Positions 11,831 to 20,313 of a stretch of 64,000 nt of DNA are shown here, in pieces. A program made the translations under genes and the position numbers. The DNA is from Diogma glabrata (Eukaryota > Arthropoda > Insecta > Diptera > Cylindrotomidae): assembly GCA_963693315.1 (NCBI GenBank), contig OY856186.1, positions 383,816,215-383,880,214 on the forward strand, read 5' to 3'. The notes beneath the pieces are model-generated. The model made no database searches. It was given only the letters and a program-made list of their open reading frames with translations, and was not told where the DNA came from. How positions within the stretch are numbered: position 1 is the stretch's first letter; each line of letters starts with the position of its first letter.

Positions 11831-12568
11831 ACTTACCGCTGATGATTGCTAGTTTATTGAACGTTTCTACTCATCATTTTTATTCAACAATATTATCGGT
11901 TAACGTTTCTAATTAACGTTTCATTCAACAAAATTACTTACCGCTGATGATTGCTAGTTTATGGAACGTTTCTACTCATCATTTTTATTCAACAATATTA
12001 TCGGTTAACGTTTCTAATTAACGTTTCATTCAACAAAATTACTTACCGCTGATGATTGCTAGTTTATTGAACGTTTCTACTCATCATTTTTTTATTCAAC
12101 AATATTATCATTTAACGTTTCTAATTAACGTTTCATTCAACAAAATTACTTACCGCTGATGATTACTAGTTTATTGAACGTTTCTACTCATCATATTTAT
12201 TCAACAATATTATCATTTAACGTTTCTAATTAACGTTTCATTCAACAAAATTACTTACCGCTGATGATTGCTAGTTTATTGAACGTTTCTACTCATCATA
12301 TTTATTCAACAATATTATCATTTAACGTTTCTAATTAACGTTTCATTCAACAAAATTACTTACCGCTGATGATTACTAGTTTATTGAATGTTTCTACTCA
12401 TCATTTTTCTTCAACAATATTATCATTTAACGTTTCTAATTAACGTTTTATTCAACAACATTACTTACCGCTGATGATTACTAGTTTATTGATCGTTTCT
12501 ACTCATCATTTTTCTTCAACAATATTATCAGATAACGTTTCTAATCAACGCCTTATCCATCGAAATTC
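11831..12568 (+). repeat. 105-bp tandem array, seven units
   Basis: ACTTACCGCTGATGATT marks unit starts at 11831, 11936, 12041, 12148, 12253, 12358 and 12463, with spacing 105 except one of 107. Each unit holds three AACGTTTC motifs. On the minus strand each unit start reads CAGCGGTAAGT, a strong 5' splice-site match. The first and last units have drifted most. The copy in the 3' LTR is 24199-24936. Confidence 0.92.
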
Positions 12569-12637
12569 TCCAACGTGACCAGCGTACCAATGGAAGGCTG
12601 ATGGAATCGGAATAGGAGGTCAGGAATTAATCGTGGG

Positions 12638-12892
12638 GTGAGTACACTCAGTTTGTTTTTTTTTTTATTTTTTTTTTAATTAAGGTGGGGGGGTGTGAAT
12701 GGGTGTAAAAGGGCGTGTCAGAGATTGAATCGGGACATGCTAGTCGTCGAATGTGTGGGTGAATGTGTGACGTGTGAGTGTGTGGGCGTCTGAGAGTGAA
12801 TGTAGGGGTTGGGCGTGGTGATCGTGGATCTTTCGCCCATGGCGTCGCCAGAGTCTCCATTTTTCCACTTGTATTTCTTTCCATTTCTGCAG
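12638..12892 (+). promoter_or_regulatory. Candidate splice donor and acceptor inside the LTR
   Basis: GTGAGT at 12638-12643 (context GGGGTGAGT) is a good donor. A pyrimidine-rich tract ending in TTTCTGCAG (12884-12892) is a good acceptor, only 255 nt apart. A second donor, GGTGAGT, lies at 9844-9850 far upstream. Together they could remove either a short intron or the 3-kb segment with the tandem repeats. This is inference from motifs only. Confidence 0.3.
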
Positions 12893-13061
12893 ATTTTCGT
12901 AAATAGCGTACATTTCTGTATTTGTGCTGAAGTAGCAGGTATTACTCTATCAAACCCGCGATGGCTGAGTCTTAGTCGTGATGGCTTTAAACTACTCAAG
13001 GTACGCTTCCTGCTATGCCACTCTCATTGGTTCGCCACTGAGAAAGCGCTTCATTACAAAT

Positions 13062-13079
13062 TGGCGCCCAACGTGGGGC
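13062..13079 (+). promoter_or_regulatory. Primer-binding site for tRNA-Lys(CUU)
   Basis: TGGCGCCCAACGTGGGGC begins 3 nt after the LTR end. It is complementary over 18 nt to the 3' end of animal tRNA-Lys(CUU), as I know that tRNA. This is where minus-strand DNA synthesis would start. Confidence 0.93.
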
Positions 13080-13099
13080 TCCTCTAAGGGTTTCTACAG

Positions 13100-13750
13100 T
13101 GATGTAGGACCCTGGAGGAGTCCCTCCATGTTTACACAAAATTTGAAAAATTTTTTTTTGAAAATTTTTTTTCATGTTAATTTTCAAGTTGCACCCAACA
13201 ATAGTAAGAGACTCTGGCGGCGTGGAAGCAGTTCCCTGCTTCACACGCGCAGGAGCGAAGGAAGTCTGAGATTCCTCAGACTTTCCTTCGATGGGGTTTT
13301 GCGTCCCCACGCCTCCAGCTACAACTCTCCTTTTTGTATTTTGATAACGCAAGGGTGAGAATGGTTCTTCGGAATCATTCTCAATGGGCTTTACAAACCC
13401 ACGGACCCTAGTAACGGCTGGGTTTCTTACTGGCACGGGGAATGCCGGGGGTGACCGGGTGCCAGGATTAGATATTTGTGAAATGGCGTATACGCCTATC
13501 ACATCCATCCTGGTCATCTGGCCATGCTCTGGGTTCGCTGTGACAGTGAGATTCTCAGCTGGGCTAACTGCTCCATAACGTTAGAGTCCCCTCCCTGGAG
13601 CGTTAGCACCCTATGGTCTGAGTTGTCCGGTTCTCGCGAATGATACTGGGGAACATCTTCTAAAGCAGTTCGATATCAACTGCTGAGGGAAGATGTTCGC
13701 CCAGCCTTCATGTCGCGAGTTAATTGGATTAACTCAGATCATAGCACCTC
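13100..13750 (+). ncRNA. Highly structured, GC-rich leader RNA domain
   Basis: Just after the PBS is a chain of predicted stems. These are a 6-bp hairpin at 13113-13128; a branched structure closed by 13214-13225/13307-13318 (11 of 12 pairs), with arms 13226-13241 and 13256-13290; an 11-bp hairpin with a cUUCGg loop at 13357-13382; a 7-bp stem CTGGCAC/GTGCCAG near 13430-13465; the palindrome GGCGTATACGCC; and a long nested hairpin at 13611-13744. It lies between PBS and gag, where packaging, dimerisation or internal-initiation signals sit in retroelements. Function is inferred. Confidence 0.7.
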
Positions 13751-15325
13751 GCCCGTATGTGTTGGTGGTGTGGATCGCAGTTGGCAGGTGTTGATGATCG
13801 AATGGTGGTCCAGAGGATTTATCTTCTGGCCATCCCGTCAGCACTTGTCAGCTGGGTGAGATCCCATCAGCACATACCCCTTCTTATTCCTTTCCCACCC
13901 TACCTTTTCCCATCCTTTTACCTCCGCTCTTCTTCCCTTCTCCTTTCTGATTTCCCATCCTTTAACGTAGCATAATTTTACTTTTCTTTGGTCCCAAACA
14001 AACAAAAACATCTTAAAACAACAACAAATAATGAAAGACCGGCGATCACCCCTTCCAGCCCCATGTGTGGTGAACTCCCCCCAGGATTGGTCCGTCTGTC
14101 CTCCGTCCACAAATAAATAAATAACAAAAAAAAAAGGAAAATAAATATTTATTATTGTGTAAATAGCAAATAAATAAATATAATAATAAATAAATAAATA
14201 GAATAACCAATAAATAAATATAATAATAAATAAATAAATATTTAATAAAGAAATAAATAAGTATTTATTAATTAAATAGTTAATAAATACATAAGACGGC
14301 AAAACAGCTGATAATATTGGGAACTAAATTTTTTTTTTCTCAATATATTTTAGATGCCAGCACAAAAAAATAAATATTAAACAAATAGATTATACATCAA
14401 GAATACGTATTTAAACCAAATATAGGAATTAATAATATATCAAATAAGGAAAACGAAGAGTATTCAACTCAAATAAATAAGCATCAAGAATAAGAAAATT
14501 ATAACGGAAAACCAAAAATTTTATTCACCAATTTAAAGCTAACCTGGATAGAAGACTACAATTCGATTAATATTAGGTATAGATTGTTAGATTTAATCTT
14601 GTTTGTATATTTTCGTTTAAGGCATGATAGGCTAAGTTTTTTTTGTATTTTTGTTAAATTTTGAAACACATTTGCTTGTCGAACCGGTAGGCTTGCCGCA
14701 CTTTTTTTTTGTTTTCCCTTTTTGATTTTCGATTCGGGGAATTTCTGAGCCGCCCGAAATCGATTCGGAAATTTTTGTTTAATCCCCCGCCGACAATAGT
14801 GTAGGATATTAATTTTCACGCATTTTGCTTCATAATTTTTGTTCCCCACTTACCTCGTTAATAACAGTATAACTTACCTGTTTTTTTTTTGGGCTTCATT
14901 TTCGCGTTTGTTTCACCAGATTGAACTGCTGCCCGTTAAAGCAAAAAAAAAAAAAAAAAAAAAAAAAACAAAAAAAACAAATTTTTCCTGATTGTTCACA
15001 CATCAACAACGTAAGTAGTAATAGATATTTCATTCTTGATTACCCTCGGCGATAGCCCGTTTTACAAGTTTCTTAATCCATACATTGGACGAAGTGGTCA
15101 GATATCGCACAGCTGGTTAAGGGTTTGAATAACGAAATTTCCATACAACTCTCTAATATATTTCAAGTACTAAAATATTGTAATAAAGTATTTTTGTCTG
15201 GTAATAATTAAATTGTTTATTCGTTTTCAACGTTTGCAATAAGTAACACTTGGCTAGTGTAACAATTTTTCTCCCTATACTTGTCTTTATTGGTCTGGTC
15301 CTGTACGGCGGTTTGAGTTTTCATA
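13751..15325 (+). other. Remainder of gag leader: C/T-rich, TAAATAAA and poly-A stretches
   Basis: 13870-13980 is C/T-rich. 14100-14310 is built of TAAATAAA-like simple repeats. 14942-14980 is a nearly pure A run broken by single C residues. On the minus strand, GAGGTAAGT (14849-14857) and CAGGTAAGT (14871-14879) are perfect 5' splice-site matches. I see no coding region; short open frames here are AT-rich and unconvincing. Confidence 0.6.
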
Positions 15326-16891
15326 ATGTCAGCGGCTGATAAGATTGACGTTCTGGACAGGTCCAGCTCTTGTGCTGTTTGTCAGCACGAAATAGTGCCG
15401 GCCGACGTAAAACTCCTCACTCGGTGTAACCACCTCTTTCATGACATCTGCCTCAACGACTGGTTGTTGCAGAATAGCACCTGCCCGATTTGTCGAGCCG
15501 CTTGTGAGCGTGCAGAATTACAGAGGTTACCTCGAGGGAGGGAGAAAACTAATGATACAATGGTGCCACCACCACCGCGACCGGTGACCCGCTCTATTAC
15601 CGCAGGCTGGCAACGTCGTTCCAGTACCGGAATTCAACCCTCGTCCACTCCCTTGGCAAACCGTCTCCCACCATCTCGACTCGCCGATGAAGTGCGAGGG
15701 AATATAGCTCAAAGATCTCCCATATATGGTGCCGCTGCAGCGGAAGATCCAGGTTTTCAGGAAGCGGTAAATGCTCACATCGATCGGGAAATTTCAAGAA
15801 TTAATCACTCAATGATGCAATCACGTGCTCCAGCACCTGAAGTGTTGTTACCCCTAGCACATAATGCAGTATCACCCACCACCCCGCGTCATCAAACGGT
15901 TCATTCCGGAAATTATACACCAGTGAATGCGTATATGCGAAATAATGTACCAGTACCACCATTGTTTGCTGAGCCTCCTCCTGCTCTTGCTCCAACTAGA
16001 ATGAGAACACATCTCGAGCAGCACTCTACAACAATTAGAAATTGGAACGTAACGTTCTCGGGTAGACCCGATGGTCTAGATGTTGAAGCGTTCATCTTCA
16101 GAATAGAGCGGCTGACCGAGATGTGTTTAAATAGCGATTTTACTATTGTCACCCGTTGTCTGTACCTGTTGTTCACAGATCGAGCAGCTGATTGGTTCTG
16201 GAGATATTTTCGCCAGAACCGACAGCTTATTTGGACTGACTTGTGTCATGCTCTGCGAATTGAATTTCAGGACCGGCAGACGGACGAAGAAGTGAAGGAG
16301 CGGATGAGGGCCAGGAAACAGCGGCCCACGGAATTGTTTGACGAATTCTTACAAGCGATTTATCGACTGGCAGATAAGCTACGAGTACCGATGTCGGACG
16401 CGGAGTTGTTATCCTTGATACGCAACAACTTACGATTAGAAATTAGAAGGGAGCTGTTATATGTTACCATTTATGGACTGGAACATCTGCGCCAGCTCTG
16501 CCGTGATCGCGAAAAGTTATGGGCCGAGTCAGTAACCAGATCGCGAGATTATAATGTTCGACCGTCTAGACCGGTGTCTGAGGTGGATTTAGATAGTGAA
16601 TTCTCACAAATTCAAATTAGCGAATTGCCAACTGAATCATTACCAATTACCTCTAACGAACTTGCGGCAATACAGCCTGCCCCTAATATGAAACGAATAA
16701 CCAGTTCAACTATTTGTTGGAACTGTAAACGACCTGGTCATCGGTGGCACGATTGTCGTGAATCTCAGCGATTGTTTTGTTGGGGATGCGGAAAAGACGA
16801 TGTATTATGTCCTAACTGTGAAAATTGTCGGGGAAACCGAAGGGGGGGCCAGAATCCCAACACCTTTTCTCGCTCCCAGGACCTGTCTTAG
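15326..16891 (+). CDS. gag: Gag polyprotein with N-terminal RING-H2 domain
   Basis: 521 residues. Residues 16-56 form a C3H2C3 RING-H2: C16, C19, C34, H36, H39, C42, C53 and C56, with W46 and P54 in the positions typical of E2-binding RINGs. A Pro/Ser/Thr-rich linker follows (about 80-235). Residues about 239-375 resemble the Ty3/gypsy retrotransposon Gag capsid domain (WNVTFSGRPDG start). Residues 464-477 are a perfect CCHC knuckle (CX2CX4HX4C), followed by a second Cys-rich motif (C485, C488, C495, C498, C501). Gag builds the particle and binds genomic RNA; the RING suggests ubiquitin E3 activity, an unusual addition. The start chosen is the first ATG of the frame and places the RING at the N-terminus. 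The end overlaps pol by 67 nt. Confidence 0.93.
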   Translation: MSAADKIDVLDRSSSCAVCQHEIVPADVKLLTRCNHLFHDICLNDWLLQNSTCPICRAACERAELQRLPRGREKTNDTMVPPPPRPVTRSITAGWQRRSSTGIQPSSTPLANRLPPSRLADEVRGNIAQRSPIYGAAAAEDPGFQEAVNAHIDREISRINHSMMQSRAPAPEVLLPLAHNAVSPTTPRHQTVHSGNYTPVNAYMRNNVPVPPLFAEPPPALAPTRMRTHLEQHSTTIRNWNVTFSGRPDGLDVEAFIFRIERLTEMCLNSDFTIVTRCLYLLFTDRAADWFWRYFRQNRQLIWTDLCHALRIEFQDRQTDEEVKERMRARKQRPTELFDEFLQAIYRLADKLRVPMSDAELLSLIRNNLRLEIRRELLYVTIYGLEHLRQLCRDREKLWAESVTRSRDYNVRPSRPVSEVDLDSEFSQIQISELPTESLPITSNELAAIQPAPNMKRITSSTICWNCKRPGHRWHDCRESQRLFCWGCGKDDVLCPNCENCRGNRRGGQNPNTFSRSQDLS

Positions 16892-19800
16892 AATCATCTG
16901 AGACCAAATTCGATTTATCTCCTGATCCCTCGGTTGTGTCATCTACCACTCCCACTAACCTATTTGTACCCGATACACGGTCGAACCGAACCTCAACTTC
17001 CAATCTGATAGAACACCCGTTAATTACTACTTCGGTTACATTAGTACCCACTCATGATACTAATGTGAAATTATTGAAACGAACACCCGTTCATACTGAA
17101 CCACCTCCATTATGGACCAAAATCAAATCGTTCCAACAACGATTGAACGAATACCTGAAGGTGCGCTCAAACATATTTGTCGATTCATTATCATCTTTGA
17201 AAATTCCATCGCGCTCTGCGCTCCGTTCTCGTATTTATTGGCAACAACGTCATTTGTTTAAAACTAAAACCATTTCCTCTATTGTGAAATTGGACAACGA
17301 TGTGAGATCTTATGCCACAGTGTCAATATTGGGTAAACAACATACTGGACTGTGGGATAGTGGAGCGTCCTTGACTGTAATTGGTGGTGATTTTGCTAAA
17401 GAAATCGTACAGACTCCAGACCTTCTGACTTATTCGTCTGCCGTAGTTCGTACTGCCGATGGCCAAAGACAGAAGATCTTGGGGCTTGTAAAAACCAAGA
17501 TTTCATTTATGAACCAAGTCAGAACCCTGGACGTCTTCATTATCCCGTCTTTGACTCAAAATCTATATCTAGGTATAGATTTCTTTAACGCTTTTGGTTT
17601 GTTTAACCCGATATTTAACTTACCTACATTTTCGACTACGGAGTCAGGAATTTCAGAATTGTCTATGGACAATCAAACACGTCTACAAAACACTATTCAG
17701 CTTCTACCATCATTTTCAAAAATGGGTCTGGGTCGAACACATTTGTTGGAACACGTTATTGATGTGGGGACTGCAGCTCCCATCAAGCAACGACACTATC
17801 CAATATCGCCCGCCCTTGAGAAACTGATGGGAGAAGAACTGGATAGGATGTTGTCTCTGGGTATTATAGAGGTTTCAAACAGCCCATGGTCAAGTCCGGT
17901 GGTCTTAATTCGCAAACCTGGGAAGAATCGTCTTTGTTTGGATAGTAGAAAGGTCAATACAGTTACTAAGAAGGATGCTTACCCCCTTCCACAGATAGAT
18001 GGGATCTTGAGTCGTCTGCCACAAAGTAATTTCATTTCCAGTTTGGATCTGAAAGACGCTTTCTGGCAGATACCGTTAGAAAAACACTCCCGAGAGAAAA
18101 CTGCTTTTACGGTCCCAGGGCGGCCATTGTATCAGTTCGTAAGAATGCCTTTCGGACTGTGCAATGCGCCGCAAACAATGACCAAATTGATGGACCAAGT
18201 AATTCCTCCACATCTCAAGTCGTGCGTCTTCGTATACTTGGATGATCTTCTAATAGTTACAGATACCTTTGAGGCCCATCTGAAACTGTTAGAAGATATC
18301 TCCCAGTGTCTTAGACGTGCGAACTTGACGATAAACGTGGAAAAAAGTAAGTTTCTCTTGCCGGATGTAAAATATTTGGGATATGTCGTGGGAGGTGGTA
18401 CGTTAAAAATTGATCCTGATAAAACTCAGGCCATTTCTGAATTTCCTACGCCGCGTACGTCCAAACAGATTCGACGTTTCCTGGGTATGGCGGGTTATTA
18501 TCGCCGTTTCATATCCGATTTCTCTGCTATGTCCTCTCCAATGTCAGATTTGTTGAAGAAAAATTCTAATAAATTCGTATGGACACAGGAAGCTGAAACA
18601 GCATTTATCAATCTCAAAAATGCTCTCATATCAGCCCCAGTCCTCATAAACCCCGACTATACTAAACCCTTTACTCTCCAGTGCGACGCTAGCAACGACG
18701 GTATAGGTTGTGTACTGCTTCAGTGTGACATGGACGGTATGGAGCATCCCATAGCGTACATGTCCAAAAAACTAAATTCTGCGCAGCGCAATTACTCCAC
18801 TAGCGAGAAAGAGTGTCTAGCCGCCGTACTGGGAGTAAAGAAATTTAGAGCGTATGTCGAGGGTCAGGCCTTTAAGATCATAACTGATCCTGCTTCATTA
18901 AAATGGTTAATGCAACAGAAAGACCTTTCTGGTCGATTGGCTCGTTGGAGCTTGAAATTGCAGGGTTATGTCTTTGATATTGAGTACCGAAAAGGAAATT
19001 TAAACATAGTTCCAGACACTTTATCAAGACGTGACTCTGTTGATATCATTTCTGAATTATGTCCAGTGCCAGAACTAGATCTTAATTCCCCTTTCTTCAA
19101 CTCTTCTCGATACTTGGAGTTGGTAAATCTAGTTACCGAAGCAGACGGTACATTGCCTGATCTGAAAGTAATTTCTGGTCGGGTTTATAAACGGTTGGCT
19201 TGTCTGGATCTCGATATTCCTTCAGAGGGTGAGGTTTGGAAATTGTGGTTACCTGAGGAATACACTGACGAGTGTATTGCAAGGGCCCACAATCCTCCTA
19301 CCGCGTCTCATGGAGGTCTAGCAAAAACACTGTATAACATTCGTAAATTGTACTATTGGCCGCGGATGTATACCCAAGTCAAATCTTACATAGGAAATTG
19401 TAAGACCTGTAAAGAAATCAAAGCGACTAATGTTCCACTTCGTGCTCCCATGGTGTCCCAAATGAAAACAGAACGAATTGGACAGCGATTATATATCGAT
19501 ATTCTTGGCCCTTATCCTCGTTCAAAGGCCGGGAATATCGCTATCCTTGTAGTATTAGATCATGTTACTAAATATCCATTTTTATTTCCTTTACGGAAAC
19601 TAACCGCTGAACCAATTTGTCATCTATTGGCTACCAATGTCTTTCACGTATTTGGTTGTCCCGAAGTTATTGTGTCCGATAATGGGACGCAGTTTAAGTC
19701 TAAACTATTTGGAGATTTCTTGGCGAAGCACGGAGTGAAACATACATTACTAGCGTTATATTCACCTCAAGCTAACGCTTCGGAACGGGTAAATAGAAGT

Positions 19801-20313
19801 GTTTTATCTGGTATTAGAGCCTATTTAAAGGAGGAACATTCTGAATGGGATCTGCACTTGAGCGAGATCGCTTGTGCACTACGTTGTTCCCTGCATCAAA
19901 CACTTCAATGTTCCCCTTATTACGCAATGTTTGGAATACCTATGGTGACTCATGGTTCGTCATATGAACTGCTGAGACGACTGAATAGTCTTCTTGAGCC
20001 AGGTGAAACGATTCTGCGACCGGATTATCTTAATAAGATTCGAATTCGAATTCTTGATTTAACTGCCGAAGCATTTGTCAAAAGTGCTGAAAGATACAAT
20101 TTACGAGCTCGGTTAACTTTGTTTAAACCAGGTGATACGGTGTTCCGAAGGAACTTTATTTTGAGTGACGCCGGTAAGAAATTATCGGCTAAACTTGCAC
20201 AGAAGTTTATTGAAGCCAGAGTAATAAGGTTGGTAGGTAGCGCTGCTTACGAACTGGAGGACCTGGCTTCTAAACGTAGAGGTGTTTACCATTCCAAGGA
20301 CATTCGTGCCTAA
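16825..20313 (+). CDS. pol: Pol polyprotein: protease, RT, RNase H, integrase
   Basis: 1162 codons in the -1 frame relative to gag. The frame opens after a TGA at 16819-16821 and the first codon listed is TTG, so it is probably made as Gag-Pol by -1 frameshifting (see 16843-16849). In order: retropepsin with D178-S-G-A-S; RT with Y471-L-D-D; RNase H with D621 in LQCDAS; integrase zinc motif H822/H829 and C859/C862; integrase core D892, D952 and E987 (DD35E); and a C-terminal segment with a GPY/F-like region and no chromodomain. All catalytic residues are present and no stop interrupts it. YLDD and the domain order PR-RT-RH-IN are those of Ty3/gypsy. Confidence 0.96.
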   Translation: MSGKPKGGPESQHLFSLPGPVLESSETKFDLSPDPSVVSSTTPTNLFVPDTRSNRTSTSNLIEHPLITTSVTLVPTHDTNVKLLKRTPVHTEPPPLWTKIKSFQQRLNEYLKVRSNIFVDSLSSLKIPSRSALRSRIYWQQRHLFKTKTISSIVKLDNDVRSYATVSILGKQHTGLWDSGASLTVIGGDFAKEIVQTPDLLTYSSAVVRTADGQRQKILGLVKTKISFMNQVRTLDVFIIPSLTQNLYLGIDFFNAFGLFNPIFNLPTFSTTESGISELSMDNQTRLQNTIQLLPSFSKMGLGRTHLLEHVIDVGTAAPIKQRHYPISPALEKLMGEELDRMLSLGIIEVSNSPWSSPVVLIRKPGKNRLCLDSRKVNTVTKKDAYPLPQIDGILSRLPQSNFISSLDLKDAFWQIPLEKHSREKTAFTVPGRPLYQFVRMPFGLCNAPQTMTKLMDQVIPPHLKSCVFVYLDDLLIVTDTFEAHLKLLEDISQCLRRANLTINVEKSKFLLPDVKYLGYVVGGGTLKIDPDKTQAISEFPTPRTSKQIRRFLGMAGYYRRFISDFSAMSSPMSDLLKKNSNKFVWTQEAETAFINLKNALISAPVLINPDYTKPFTLQCDASNDGIGCVLLQCDMDGMEHPIAYMSKKLNSAQRNYSTSEKECLAAVLGVKKFRAYVEGQAFKIITDPASLKWLMQQKDLSGRLARWSLKLQGYVFDIEYRKGNLNIVPDTLSRRDSVDIISELCPVPELDLNSPFFNSSRYLELVNLVTEADGTLPDLKVISGRVYKRLACLDLDIPSEGEVWKLWLPEEYTDECIARAHNPPTASHGGLAKTLYNIRKLYYWPRMYTQVKSYIGNCKTCKEIKATNVPLRAPMVSQMKTERIGQRLYIDILGPYPRSKAGNIAILVVLDHVTKYPFLFPLRKLTAEPICHLLATNVFHVFGCPEVIVSDNGTQFKSKLFGDFLAKHGVKHTLLALYSPQANASERVNRSVLSGIRAYLKEEHSEWDLHLSEIACALRCSLHQTLQCSPYYAMFGIPMVTHGSSYELLRRLNSLLEPGETILRPDYLNKIRIRILDLTAEAFVKSAERYNLRARLTLFKPGDTVFRRNFILSDAGKKLSAKLAQKFIEARVIRLVGSAAYELEDLASKRRGVYHSKDIRA
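16843..16849 (+). promoter_or_regulatory. Candidate -1 ribosomal frameshift site
   Basis: Read in the gag frame, the heptamer is G GGG GGC, part of a run of seven G (16842-16848). It fits the X XXY YYZ slip pattern and lies in the 67-nt overlap where gag must pass to the pol frame. No downstream pseudoknot was established. Confidence 0.6.

Larger units (their letters stand above)
8725..13058 (+). repeat. 5' LTR, 4334 bp
   Basis: It starts TGTAATG and ends CATTACA, a 7-bp inverted repeat. Compared with the 3' LTR I found one substitution (A at 8956, G at 21324) and no net indel. The first third is AT-rich unique DNA with a TATA-like box. The middle holds three tandem-repeat families (127-bp, 172-bp, 105-bp). 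The end has a T-run, a GT-rich patch (12685-12820) and a pyrimidine tract ending in CAG (12892). The limits of U3, R and U5 cannot be set from sequence alone. Small open frames inside it look accidental. Confidence 0.95.

Noticed and set aside
11831..12568. 105-bp array as a CRISPR array
   Set aside because: Whole units repeat without unique spacers, and the context is a eukaryotic LTR. It is a minisatellite.
12996..13517. 173-codon minus-strand frame over the LTR end and leader
   Set aside because: It runs across the PBS and the stem-loop region, and its composition follows the inverted repeats. Open only because the region is GC-richer.
13838..14302. 154-codon minus-strand frame rich in Ile, Tyr and Phe
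   Set aside because: Its N-terminal half is a translation of TAAATAAA simple repeats; a low-complexity artefact.
15527..16176. Minus-strand frames of 64-87 codons inside gag
   Set aside because: Shadows of the gag reading frame, with no independent features.
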